A stretch of 37,955 nucleotides of DNA, taken from assembly GCA_021781495.1 (NCBI GenBank), contig JAJXWS010000030.1, forward strand, positions 1 to 37,955, written 5' to 3'. Shown in pieces: positions 1 to 8,550 of this stretch; position 1 is the stretch's first letter, and the number at the start of each line of letters is the position of its first letter. This DNA is from Acidobacteriota bacterium (GTDB lineage: Bacteria; Acidobacteriota; Terriglobia; Terriglobales; Acidobacteriaceae). Position numbers and translations under genes: made by a program. A model generated the notes under the pieces. It saw only the letters and a program-made list of their open reading frames with translations, made no database searches and was not told the origin of the DNA.

Positions 1-110
1 CTCAAAACAAAACGAAAATTCCCGCACCCCAACGTGCGAACCATTTCCACCCATTTCGTTAACCTTGAACTATGCCGAACCACGCACGCCAACCCGCAGC
101 AAGCCGGAAA

Positions 111-145
111 CCAGGGGGTACCCCCCACCCCCCCCTGAAAATTTT
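111..145. repeat. GC palindrome, poly-C tract and AT palindrome in intergenic DNA
   Basis: Positions 114-125 read GGGGGTACCCCC, a perfect 12-bp palindrome. An interrupted C run extends to 135, and a second perfect palindrome, AAAATTTT, lies at 138-145. The element sits just 3' of the glycosidase operon, whose last stop codon is at 221-223. It could be a transcript-end structure or one copy of a dispersed intergenic repeat. I have a vague, unverified memory of similar G5TAC5/C-tract elements in acidobacterial genomes. There is no U-tract typical of an intrinsic terminator. The rest of positions 1-220 shows no gene that I can support. Confidence 0.4.
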
Positions 146-220
146 GTTTTCCACAGAAAATCGTGCGAAAAATTACGAGGTCCGATTCGAAAAGTCTTCG
201 CCTCTTGCGCAGCCGGCGCT

Positions 221-2686
221 TTACCGGAATCGCACGCTGTAAGGAGCGCCTGCCGTCACCGGAAACTCGGCCACATCGCCATCGGCACGGCGCAGCGTCA
301 CCGCTCGTCCACCGCGCGTCACCTGCGCCACACCTTGGCCTGCCGGAGCCGCAAGGCGAACCTTCCCGTCGGCCTGCGCACGCAGTGTCGCGCGCACGGC
401 CTTTCCGCCGCGCCACGCGCAGTCCACCTCAACGCCGCCGCGCGCGCGCAGACCGCGAAAGCTTCCCGTCTCCAGCGCCTTGGGCAGTGCAGGCAGCAAT
501 CGCACCACGCCGCCGTGGCTCTGCAGCAGCATCTCCATCAGGCCGGCCGATCCGCCCAGGTTCCCATCAATCTGGAACGGCGAGTTCGCCTTCATGCCGC
601 ACACGTCAAACAGATTCCCGCGTGTCGAATATCGCAGCATATCCATCATGCTGCCATAGGCCGCCTCGCCGTCTTCCAGCCGCGCCCAGCAGTTCACAAT
701 CCAGGCCCGGCTCCAGCCCGTGCTGCCGCCGCCGTGGCTTAGCCTTCGCTCCAGCACCCGGCGCGCCGCACTCGCCAGCTCCGGCGTACCGCGCAGCGTG
801 ATCTGGTCCTCCGGATACAGCGCAAACAGGTGCGAGATGTGCCGGTGTCCCGGCTCCGTCTCGGCATAGTCTTCATTCCACTCCTGCAGCGCTCCATTCG
901 CGCCAATCTTCAGCGGGGGCAATCGCTTCGCCGCAGCCCGCACCTCGCGCCGCAGTGCTTCATCCACGCCCAGCAACTCGCCGCCGCGCTCCACGCGATC
1001 AAACACCGCGCGAATGATCTCCGTGTCCATCGCCGGCGACATGCACAAACTCGCCGTGCTTCCATCCGGCAATCGATACTTGTTCTCCGGCGACTGGCTC
1101 GGCCCGCTCAGCAGCCCTCCGTCCTTCGCCTCCACCAGGTAGTCCAGCAGAAACTCCGCAATCTCCTTCAGCCGCGGATACGCCCGCTCGCGCAGAAAAA
1201 TCCTGTCCTGCCCAAACTCGTAGTGCTCCCACAGGTGCAGCGACATCCACGCCGCGCCCATCGCCCAAACGCCTGCCTGCACATGGTCCACCGGAATCGA
1301 GTCACCCCAGATGTCCGTGTTGTGGTGCACCACGAATCCCCGCGCGTTGTAGTACTTCTTCGCCGTCGCCGCGCCCTGGCTGCGTGTGCTGTCCAGCAGG
1401 TCAAACAGCTGCGGATGCAGATCTGCCAGGTTCCCCGGCTCAGCCAGCCAGTAGTTCATCTCCGCATTGATGTTCACCGTATACTTCGAACCCCACGGCG
1501 GATCAATGCTCTCGTTCCAAATGCCCTGCAGATTCGCCGGCAGCGTACCCGGTCTGCTGCTGCTGATCAGCATGTAGCGGCCATATTGAAAATAGGTCTG
1601 CAGCAGTCCAACATCCTCGCCACCAGCTTTCACGCGCTGCATCCGCACATCCGTCGGCACGTCTCGCTGCGAGTCCGGTCCCTTCAGCAGGTCAATCTCC
1701 ACCCGGCGCGCATAGCTCCGGTAATCGTGCACATGCTCACGCTTCAACTCCGCGTACGAGAGCGACTCCGCGCCTCGCAACCAGCGCGCGCACGCAGCAG
1801 CCATTCCCTCCGAATCGCGTTCGCGAAACTCCGTCGCCGCCGTCACCAGCAGTGTCACCCGCCGCGCATCTTCAATCCGCAAGGCATCTCCCGCAGCGCG
1901 CACCTCACCATCCTCGGCATGCGCCACAACCTCTGCGCGAAATGCAACGCCCACCTGCCGCTCCTGCACCGCCGCATCCATCGTCGGCTTTGCTGGCCGA
2001 GCTGCCCCCGTCATCACCAGACGATTCGTGCCCACCGCCTGCGTCTCGCTATGCACCGGGCGGTCCATCTGCACCGTCAACCGCATCGGCTGCTCGCACT
2101 CCAGCCGCACCACAATCACATTCCGAGGCGCCGAACTAAACACCTCCCGTGTCCATCGCGCACCATCCGCCGCAAAGCTCGTCCTCGCAACCGCGTCATC
2201 CAGATTCAGTTCCAGGCGATAGTCCTGCGCGGCATCCGCAAGACCATCAAAACTCAGCCAAAGGTCTCCGAGCGTCTGGTAGCAGGGCAGACGATCGGGA
2301 ATGCCCATCATCACCTCCGCCGCCAGCGCCTCCGCCTCGTGTACTTTCCCCGCCATCAGCAGCGCGCGTACGTCCGCCGTTCGCGCCGCCTTCGGATTGT
2401 CGCGATCCCTCCGCTCGCCCATCCACACCGTCTCCTCATTCAGTTGGAGACGTTCCTTAGCCGTTCCGCCAAACACCATCGCGCCCAATCGCCCATTGCC
2501 CACCGGCAGCGCATCCGGCCACACCTGCGCAGGCTGTTTGTAGAAGATCGTCGTCGCCTCCGTCTCTACACCCGCCTCGTGCAAACCCACGCTCAGTGCA
2601 TGCAGCCTTCGCACACGAGCCGCCAGCATGCTGCTCAGTGCTCCATCGCGCAAAAATCTCCGCCTGCTCCAACCGCGTCTCGCCAT
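221..2686 (-). CDS. GH95 alpha-L-fucosidase, exported
   Basis: This is a glycoside hydrolase family 95 protein of 821 residues, within the usual family length. Family members remove terminal alpha-L-fucose (often alpha-1,2) by inversion. The N-terminal domain begins near residue 48 with the family hallmark segment containing LPVGNGRLGAMVFGG and LNEETVW. The (alpha/alpha)6 barrel carries VNINAEMNYW (404-413), whose N405 and N407 match the water-activating Asn pair of GH95, and QIDGNLGG (706-712), whose D708 matches the conserved Asp. The general acid is probably in MDTEII (553-558), although that alignment is from memory. SRRRFL at 7-12 resembles a Tat motif, but the hydrophobic stretch after it is short and is followed by more arginines, so export is likely rather than certain. 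AGGAG stands just upstream of the ATG. It is the last gene of the operon, 9 bp after the GH79 gene. Confidence 0.9.
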   Translation of the reverse strand: MARRGWSRRRFLRDGALSSMLAARVRRLHALSVGLHEAGVETEATTIFYKQPAQVWPDALPVGNGRLGAMVFGGTAKERLQLNEETVWMGERRDRDNPKAARTADVRALLMAGKVHEAEALAAEVMMGIPDRLPCYQTLGDLWLSFDGLADAAQDYRLELNLDDAVARTSFAADGARWTREVFSSAPRNVIVVRLECEQPMRLTVQMDRPVHSETQAVGTNRLVMTGAARPAKPTMDAAVQERQVGVAFRAEVVAHAEDGEVRAAGDALRIEDARRVTLLVTAATEFRERDSEGMAAACARWLRGAESLSYAELKREHVHDYRSYARRVEIDLLKGPDSQRDVPTDVRMQRVKAGGEDVGLLQTYFQYGRYMLISSSRPGTLPANLQGIWNESIDPPWGSKYTVNINAEMNYWLAEPGNLADLHPQLFDLLDSTRSQGAATAKKYYNARGFVVHHNTDIWGDSIPVDHVQAGVWAMGAAWMSLHLWEHYEFGQDRIFLRERAYPRLKEIAEFLLDYLVEAKDGGLLSGPSQSPENKYRLPDGSTASLCMSPAMDTEIIRAVFDRVERGGELLGVDEALRREVRAAAKRLPPLKIGANGALQEWNEDYAETEPGHRHISHLFALYPEDQITLRGTPELASAARRVLERRLSHGGGSTGWSRAWIVNCWARLEDGEAAYGSMMDMLRYSTRGNLFDVCGMKANSPFQIDGNLGGSAGLMEMLLQSHGGVVRLLPALPKALETGSFRGLRARGGVEVDCAWRGGKAVRATLRAQADGKVRLAAPAGQGVAQVTRGGRAVTLRRADGDVAEFPVTAGAPYSVRFR

Positions 2687-2695
2687 TGTCTCTCC

Positions 2696-4096
2696 TCAGG
2701 CCCGAATCAACACTGCGCTCCAGGGCTGCACGCGCAACATGCCTTTGTGCACTGCATTGCCCTCACTCCTGGTCAGCGACACACCCTCTCGCGCATCCAG
2801 GGATGGACCCGCCAACAACCAGTGCTGATGCGCCTTCCGCAACGGCACGCGCATTGCCACATCGTGCTCCGTCTTGTTGATCGCAAGCACCTGCTCCGCT
2901 CCACCCTTATGTCCAGCATAGGCGCTCACACGCGCGTCGTTACAGCTCAGTTCCGATTTCAACAGCGTTCCACCCACAAACTCCCGCGCCAGTTGCATGC
3001 CAAAGTACTCCGGCCGCTGCGTAAATCCGCTCGACACGCTGCCCGCAATCGGCGTGTAGTAACCATTGCCGCCGCCATGCAGATTCACGCCCGCACATCC
3101 CAGCGTCGCAAACTGCAGCATCATATCCACCACCCACAGTGCGCTCGCCAGCGTATCGCTCACGCCCGGTTGGCCGCCATTCCAGCACGAGTTGCCCTCG
3201 CTCATGCGATACGGCACGCCCAGGCTGCGCGCTGCTTCCACGGCAGCGCGCGCGTCTCTTGCAAGCTTCGGATCCGGAGACAGCAGCTTCTCAACCGTCA
3301 CTCCCTTCGCGCCTGCAGGTCCCATCGCGTAATAGTGTGAGGTCAGCAACACCACATCGTTGCAACTCCGCTTTACATCTTCCGCAAAGCCGGTCAGATA
3401 GTTGATCTTGTTGGAGACATCCGGCCCGGCAAACTTCGCCTGCGGCACCTTCGCAACAACCGCTGCGTGCGCCGCAATCCACTCTTTCCAGTAGTCCTCA
3501 TAGCTCCACGTCGATGGCCGATAGCGGTTGCGCCACGCATCCGGCTCGTTGCCGAGTTGAAACGCAATCAGCCGCGGCCCCAGGATGCGCCGCACGTACG
3601 CAGCCTCCTCCGCCGCGCGCATCGCCGTACCACGCCCAAGATTCAATCCATACAGGCAACCCCAGTTCGTCGCATCCAGAAAAGCGCGCAGATTGCGCAG
3701 ACTACGCGGAGTGATCCGCGTGTCGCCCTTCACATTCTTGCTCGTATCCGGACCCACCGCATCGAACGGCACCGGTTCCTTCGGCTCTTCTGTCGTGAAG
3801 CTTGTAAACTCGCTCGTCCCTCCGCCGAGCCGCAGTACGCCCTGTTCTCCAAGTTCACGAAAGAGCGTAATCAACGCAGTGTTCTCCGCGGCAAAGAAGG
3901 CAGGATTCGCCAGCTGTGCCGACTCATAACTCAAGCCGATAAAGTCGGCCGGAACCGTTGACTGAGGCACATTGCGATTTACGCTGAGCGCCGCCTCAAG
4001 CACGCCTGATGCTTGCTCGGCATGCAACCATCTGGAGCGAAGTGTCGCGGATGCCAGAGAGCATCCAGCCATGTGCAGAAAGAGACGGCGCTTCAT
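2696..4096 (-). CDS. GH79 beta-glucuronidase-type glycosidase
   Basis: This 466-residue protein resembles bacterial GH79 enzymes such as the beta-glucuronidase of Acidobacterium capsulatum. Those enzymes are retaining TIM-barrel hydrolases that release (4-O-methyl-)glucuronic acid from plant glycans. Visible landmarks are GLSYESAQLANP (54-65), LRLGGGTSEF (88-97), the acid/base motif GNEPD with E184, and the nucleophile motif MSEGNSCWNGG with E300. The 116-residue spacing of the two glutamates suits the family. A beta-sandwich domain probably fills the C-terminal 100 residues. The N-terminus MKRRLFLHMAGC has both a Tat-like RRxFL and a lipobox-like MAGC with Cys12, so it may be a Tat-exported lipoprotein. 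Its ATG overlaps the stop codon of the upstream gene (ATGA), which implies translational coupling. Confidence 0.88.
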   Translation of the reverse strand: MKRRLFLHMAGCSLASATLRSRWLHAEQASGVLEAALSVNRNVPQSTVPADFIGLSYESAQLANPAFFAAENTALITLFRELGEQGVLRLGGGTSEFTSFTTEEPKEPVPFDAVGPDTSKNVKGDTRITPRSLRNLRAFLDATNWGCLYGLNLGRGTAMRAAEEAAYVRRILGPRLIAFQLGNEPDAWRNRYRPSTWSYEDYWKEWIAAHAAVVAKVPQAKFAGPDVSNKINYLTGFAEDVKRSCNDVVLLTSHYYAMGPAGAKGVTVEKLLSPDPKLARDARAAVEAARSLGVPYRMSEGNSCWNGGQPGVSDTLASALWVVDMMLQFATLGCAGVNLHGGGNGYYTPIAGSVSSGFTQRPEYFGMQLAREFVGGTLLKSELSCNDARVSAYAGHKGGAEQVLAINKTEHDVAMRVPLRKAHQHWLLAGPSLDAREGVSLTRSEGNAVHKGMLRVQPWSAVLIRA

Positions 4097-6393
4097 TCGA
4101 GCTCAACCTCCACCACGCTCGGGGCTGCAACTGTAGCAGCAATCTCTGCCTGCGCCGCAACCGCGCGCCCGTCGATACGAACTGCACGAATACGCTCTCC
4201 CGCCTCAATCGGCGCATGCAGTACCACACCGCGCGACACACCATGCGGATCTATCGCGATGCGCCACACCTTCTTGGATACATGCTCTGCGCGCAGGCTC
4301 ACCGTTCCGCCGGTTGTCACCGGAGCATCCTGCACCACAACCAACTTGCCCACCGGAACCCAGCTTGCCGGCAAGCCTGCCAGCAGATGCAACTTGCCGT
4401 CGCGCTCATTCACCAGCATGTCGCGCAGCAGCAGCACAAGGTTTGCATTCGCCCACGCCTCCGGCATGTCCCCCGTGCCCTCCATATTGCTGTGCTTGCT
4501 GTGCGGAGTCTCGCACGCACGCGGCAGGGTCACATCCACCAGGATCTCTTCTTTCCACACCTTCGTCGTGTAGCTGTGGTTCAGTGCTGCCGCAAGCATG
4601 TTCGCCGCCTTCTGCTTCTCTCCTCGCAACAGATACGTCTCAGCCATATTCATGGACTCGCCCGCCCACACGCCCGCCGGACCGGCCCACGCCACATTGG
4701 TCGGCAAACCCTGCTTCTCTTCCCGCTCCATGCGCGCAATCAAACCCGAGACGAGCGGATCCTCCGGCGAATAGAGTTGCGTGGGATACACCGCAAGAAA
4801 GCCTTGCGAATACGCTCCCTGCGGATACGTTGGCATCGCAGGAAGATACGGCGGCGTCTCCTTTTCCAGTGTTACGGCGCGGCGGACACTCTCGCGAATC
4901 GCGCCCGTATACGCGTCATACTCTTTACGGACCCACGTTGCATCGTTCATATAACCAAGTGTCTGCGCGGCCTCTGCTGTCGCTTGCTCCGCATACGCAG
5001 CAAGAAAATTATGCGAGAACGAGTGACCTTCCGGAAGCCCCGAGTCCCCATAGCTCCACGGCAACAGGCCATACCAGTACGGCTTCTCTCCGGGCTGTAG
5101 CGGAGGATCCGGCTCCGGCCTGCATCGCGAAGCAATCATGCGCCGCACAGGCCGCGCGCCCTCCGGCACGTCGCTCACGCCCTCCAGCGAACTCTCTTCG
5201 CGATGATCGCGAATCCACTCCGATGCATGCAGCATGTAAGGATAAGCCGCCGCCAGCCACTTCCGGTCTCGTGTAAACAGGTAGTAGTCCCACGCCGCAG
5301 CCACATTGCCACCGGCGTTGTCCCACGCGGGCCAGCCGCTCGCGGGTGGCCCATCCCACTCGCCATCATCATTGATGATGTGAAATGCATGCTCCACACT
5401 TTCGCGCGCGGGTCGCAAAAATCCGCCCACTTCGAGAGCGCGCGCCTGAAAATATTCGCCGCGCCCCCAGTACTGCCGATATACTGCGGGACCATCAAGC
5501 GTCCACAGATCACCGCGCGCATCATACTCCGTCAGAATCAGCACGTAGGCAAGCGAGGAATAGTAGAAGTCGCTCATTTCACGCTGCGGAAAGTCGAACT
5601 TCGTCGCCTGCGCCCACAGTCCATCCCACTGCTCAACAGCCTTGCGCAGCAGCACCTCCGGGCTTTCCTGGGATAACTCCATATTCCGTTTCGCCGGCCA
5701 CTCGTACGGCACATGAACACAAACATCTCTGGTCGCATGTGCAGGCAGAGTGATATGCAAAGCCAACGTCAGGCCTCGATCCTCCGCACTGACTGTCGCG
5801 CCCGCAGCCTCGGTCACCAGGGCAACATCCTCACCCGCGCCGTTTTCCAGCATCGTGCTGACCACATGGCCAGGCAGATTGCGTTCACGACCGTTCAGCT
5901 TCAGCGTGGTGTCGATCGCGTTCTCTCCGTTGTTCGTCAGTCTCAATCGCACAACATCAAGGCCGCGTGCTCCGGAACTGGCCGTGGGTATCGCGCCCCG
6001 CTTGGCGTCAGGATCCACGGCAAAGGCCAGCTCATCCAAAACAACGCTCCCGGCCTCCAGCTTCGATTCAACGAATGGATATCTTCCTCGATACAACTCC
6101 TGGCTCTTCATCGCAAGAGCCTGCCCGCCCGCGAAGGCCTGTATCGCCAGCTCGCCATCCATCTGGCTGCTAAAGCCAATGGGAGAGTCCAGGGGCCTGC
6201 GCTTCAGGCTCCACTGCGACCATTTCAGATTCCCCTGCTTGTCCACGATTGTCTTGTGGCTGCCCATCGGCAGACCGATCAGGCTCTGTGCGTCTGTATT
6301 CGACCAGTGATGATCAATAACCACCTGGGCAGAGCCAGCCATGGCCGTCATCATGAAAACGCATCCCCACGCAGCTCTCAAGCCAAAACTCAC
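4093..6393 (-). CDS. Secreted (alpha/alpha)6-barrel glycosidase, family not recognised
   Basis: This is a 766-residue protein with a Sec signal peptide (hydrophobic to about residue 20, cleavage near AGSAQ at 19-23). The layout is an N-terminal beta-sandwich (about 30-240), then a helical six-hairpin barrel (about 250-670), then a C-terminal beta domain. This is the organisation of alpha-L-rhamnosidase-like (GH78-type) and related inverting glycosidases. The C-terminal segment GTGDMPEAWANANLVLLLRD (639-658) is typical of such barrels. Possible catalytic acids lie in NDDGEWDG (341-348), YGDSGLPEG (448-456) and GVWAGES (574-580). I cannot assign a CAZy family. The start is GTG with GAGGTGA five to six bases before it; the ATG one base upstream runs straight into a stop. 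Context points to a plant-glycan side-chain hydrolase. Confidence 0.75.
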   Translation of the reverse strand: MSFGLRAAWGCVFMMTAMAGSAQVVIDHHWSNTDAQSLIGLPMGSHKTIVDKQGNLKWSQWSLKRRPLDSPIGFSSQMDGELAIQAFAGGQALAMKSQELYRGRYPFVESKLEAGSVVLDELAFAVDPDAKRGAIPTASSGARGLDVVRLRLTNNGENAIDTTLKLNGRERNLPGHVVSTMLENGAGEDVALVTEAAGATVSAEDRGLTLALHITLPAHATRDVCVHVPYEWPAKRNMELSQESPEVLLRKAVEQWDGLWAQATKFDFPQREMSDFYYSSLAYVLILTEYDARGDLWTLDGPAVYRQYWGRGEYFQARALEVGGFLRPARESVEHAFHIINDDGEWDGPPASGWPAWDNAGGNVAAAWDYYLFTRDRKWLAAAYPYMLHASEWIRDHREESSLEGVSDVPEGARPVRRMIASRCRPEPDPPLQPGEKPYWYGLLPWSYGDSGLPEGHSFSHNFLAAYAEQATAEAAQTLGYMNDATWVRKEYDAYTGAIRESVRRAVTLEKETPPYLPAMPTYPQGAYSQGFLAVYPTQLYSPEDPLVSGLIARMEREEKQGLPTNVAWAGPAGVWAGESMNMAETYLLRGEKQKAANMLAAALNHSYTTKVWKEEILVDVTLPRACETPHSKHSNMEGTGDMPEAWANANLVLLLRDMLVNERDGKLHLLAGLPASWVPVGKLVVVQDAPVTTGGTVSLRAEHVSKKVWRIAIDPHGVSRGVVLHAPIEAGERIRAVRIDGRAVAAQAEIAATVAAPSVVEVELE

Positions 6394-6476
6394 ATCTCAC
6401 CTCTTGCCATTCTTCTATCGAGCGCGATCCGCCGCGCGTGCAGCGTCGAATGCACGCACAGTCCGCCTGGCAGTCC

Positions 6477-8390
6477 CTATTTCGCCGCGTCCGCGGTGGG
6501 CGATGCATAGGTGGAGAGCACGACGATCTCACCCGGCTGAACCACAACCTCGGCAGCAGGCGCAGCCACGGCATTCTCCTCTTCCAGCCCCGTGCGCTCC
6601 ATCTGAACCCACGCCCCGTGCGCTCCATCTACCTTGACCATCTTCGGCGTAACCGAACGGTTCAGCAGGACAAGCGTCTCGCCACGGTCACTGGCAAATG
6701 CGGTCGTCAGCAAATCGTGGTCATCGCTCTCAGCGCCAATGCGCTGCATGCCCTTCAGAACGTGCCGGCTGTACGCGCCCAGCACGCGCAGTTGAAAGCT
6801 CGTGGCCACCGGCACCCAGCCTCGCGTCCGGTCCGGCTCCAGCAGCGCGCGCGATCCTGCAAATGTTGGTTGTTCCACATCCAGCAACAGCCAGCAATAC
6901 ATCAGCGCCACAGCGTCCAGCTCGGTCAGATTCTTGTGATATAGCTGCCCCGTCTGCAGAGCAATGCGATACGACGGCTCCTGATAATGTGGATCGTTAA
7001 TGCAGATCTCCGTCGCCAGAAATGGCTTGCCTGCACTCGCCTCGTGCATGGCGCGCATGCGCGCGTCATAAAGGTCCGGATTCGCCAGAAACTCCTGAAA
7101 ATCGTACTCGTGTGTCGCGGAGTAGTCGGTCGCGTTCCATGCAGCCGAATCTTTCTTGAGTTCCTTCGCACGCCCAATGCCCAGGAACATAAAGCTCGCG
7201 TCAGCCATGTGGATCTGCGTCGTTTGAAAGCCCGCCTCATCCAGCCTGTGCCGTAGCGTCCGTGTCATCTGGGCAAAGACTTCCGGTGGCTCCTCAGCTT
7301 CATTCTGAATGCCCACAATCAGCGGAGCGTGCCCCGTCGCCGCCTTCGCCTTCCGGCAATACTCCACAACGATCCGCGCATACTCCTCCGGATTCGCAGC
7401 GCGCTTCAGGGGCTTGTTCCATGCGTCAATCACTCCCGCGCGTTGGTATGGCGCCGTTGCCCATGCCGGCAGCGCCCACATCTCATACACCACATCCCCG
7501 CCCAGTGCCAGCACATGCCGGCTATACGCAAAGCTCGACACCTCTCCGTTCGGGAAGTTATCGCCGTAGTAGTGTGGCGCCGCATCGTGCAGATCTTCCA
7601 GATTGCTCAAATCCTGCTTGAGCGCCGTCCCCATCGGATACTCGCGCGACAGCAGCAGGTTGTATCTCTTCAAAATGTCCCAGTACTGCCGCTTGCCCGC
7701 GTCGCTCAGTTCCGCATAAGCCGGAATGCTTGGACTGCCGCCAAAGCCGAGCATCGTCTGGTGCTTCTCGGACGGCCGCAGCGTCACCGTGACGGCCTGT
7801 TGCTCCGGTTTCGTCATCACTCCTGCAACAACCAGATGCGCCGTGCGCGGCGCCGCATACATCAGCTGATGGCGCGTCACGTCAAAGAGCATTGGCGCCT
7901 CCAACATCTGTACGCCGTTCACAAGCACTCTCACAGCCAGATGCGCATCCGCAATCACCGTAACCGTGCGCGCTTCGCCAGTGAACTGCTTCTGCAGCGC
8001 AAGAACCTCCTTGACCGGATAGTTCCCCTGGCCCCCATAGAACCCCATCGAGTTGTAGTAGCGTTCCGCTATCCGGACCGAGCTCGACGTCAGCTCCACC
8101 GTGAATCCTGCATTCGGCCCCGTGAAGATCCAGCGCAATGCCGTCCTCTCCGGCAGCCCGCGATCCAGCCGAAGCGTTCGCTCAAACAGCGCCGTCAGGT
8201 CCTCGTGGAAATACGACCGCGCAATCTCATCCGGACGCGCCCATCCCGGACCGGCTGGGCCATCCGCGGCAAAGCGAAACGGGATACCCGCCGCATTGTT
8301 AGAGTCCGCAACTCGCGGCAGCTCCGTGGCCTGCTGTGCCCACGGCATCGCTGCTGCCATTATCAGTAGGAAGTACGTCAGCCATCGCAT
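6477..8390 (-). CDS. GH30-like clan A glycosidase with extra N-terminal domain
   Basis: This 637-residue secreted protein has a signal peptide at 1-19 (cleavage near WAQQ). The C-terminal two thirds match a GH30-type (beta/alpha)8 barrel plus side beta domain. QTMLGFGGSPS (211-221) is the family's 'GFGG' opening strand, GIQNEAEE (360-367) supplies acid/base E364, and FLATEICIND (457-466) supplies nucleophile E461. Residues about 35-200 form an extra beta-rich region before the barrel that I do not recognise. GH30 covers glucosylceramidases, beta-1,6-glucanases, endo-beta-1,6-galactanases and xylanases; the sequence alone does not decide which, though the neighbours favour galactan or a related glycan. 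It is the first gene of the operon. No Shine-Dalgarno is visible before the ATG, and a promoter-like pair ends only 7 bp upstream. Confidence 0.82.
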   Translation of the reverse strand: MRWLTYFLLIMAAAMPWAQQATELPRVADSNNAAGIPFRFAADGPAGPGWARPDEIARSYFHEDLTALFERTLRLDRGLPERTALRWIFTGPNAGFTVELTSSSVRIAERYYNSMGFYGGQGNYPVKEVLALQKQFTGEARTVTVIADAHLAVRVLVNGVQMLEAPMLFDVTRHQLMYAAPRTAHLVVAGVMTKPEQQAVTVTLRPSEKHQTMLGFGGSPSIPAYAELSDAGKRQYWDILKRYNLLLSREYPMGTALKQDLSNLEDLHDAAPHYYGDNFPNGEVSSFAYSRHVLALGGDVVYEMWALPAWATAPYQRAGVIDAWNKPLKRAANPEEYARIVVEYCRKAKAATGHAPLIVGIQNEAEEPPEVFAQMTRTLRHRLDEAGFQTTQIHMADASFMFLGIGRAKELKKDSAAWNATDYSATHEYDFQEFLANPDLYDARMRAMHEASAGKPFLATEICINDPHYQEPSYRIALQTGQLYHKNLTELDAVALMYCWLLLDVEQPTFAGSRALLEPDRTRGWVPVATSFQLRVLGAYSRHVLKGMQRIGAESDDHDLLTTAFASDRGETLVLLNRSVTPKMVKVDGAHGAWVQMERTGLEEENAVAAPAAEVVVQPGEIVVLSTYASPTADAAK

Positions 8391-8397
8391 CGCAACG

Positions 8398-8428
8398 ATT
8401 ATCCCGGTGCCGCCTCACGTCATGTCAA
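8398..8428 (-). promoter_or_regulatory. Candidate sigma-70 promoter of the glycosidase operon
   Basis: On the minus strand a perfect -35 TTGACA (8428-8423) is followed after 19 bp by GATAAT (8403-8398), one base off the -10 consensus. The spacer is 2 bp longer than ideal. Transcription would begin at about 8390-8392, at or next to the ATG of the GH30-like gene, predicting a leaderless or nearly leaderless mRNA. The 160-bp region 8391-8550 is shared with the divergent GH29 gene. The short inverted repeat GAAC-ATC-GTTC (8460-8470) within it could be part of an operator. Confidence 0.5.
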
Positions 8429-8550
8429 GCGCGTTCCCGCAGCTTTTTTCACGCCGGCAGAACATCGTTCGTTCCCGGGCATTCCGCAGAGAACGCACTG
8501 CACTCGTCCAGGCACGCTTTGTTACCATGCGCTTTCCAAACGGAGGATGC

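Noticed and set aside
830-3340. 836-residue plus-strand open frame opposite the GH95 and GH79 genes
   Set aside because: Translation is rich in Arg, His and Gln with no domain or signal, and it spans two well-supported genes on the other strand. It is an antisense shadow caused by GC-biased codon use.
4009-5276. Long plus-strand frames opposite the six-hairpin and GH79 genes
   Set aside because: Low-complexity Arg/His/Pro/Ser-rich translations without a ribosome-binding site or recognisable fold.
7329-8369. 346-residue plus-strand frame opposite the GH30-like gene
   Set aside because: Antisense shadow, Arg/His-rich, crossing the catalytic region of the real gene.
8101-8550. N-terminal extension of the GH29 frame by 150 residues
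   Set aside because: It crosses the divergent promoter and part of the GH30-like gene. The Tat signal and GGAGG support ATG 8551.
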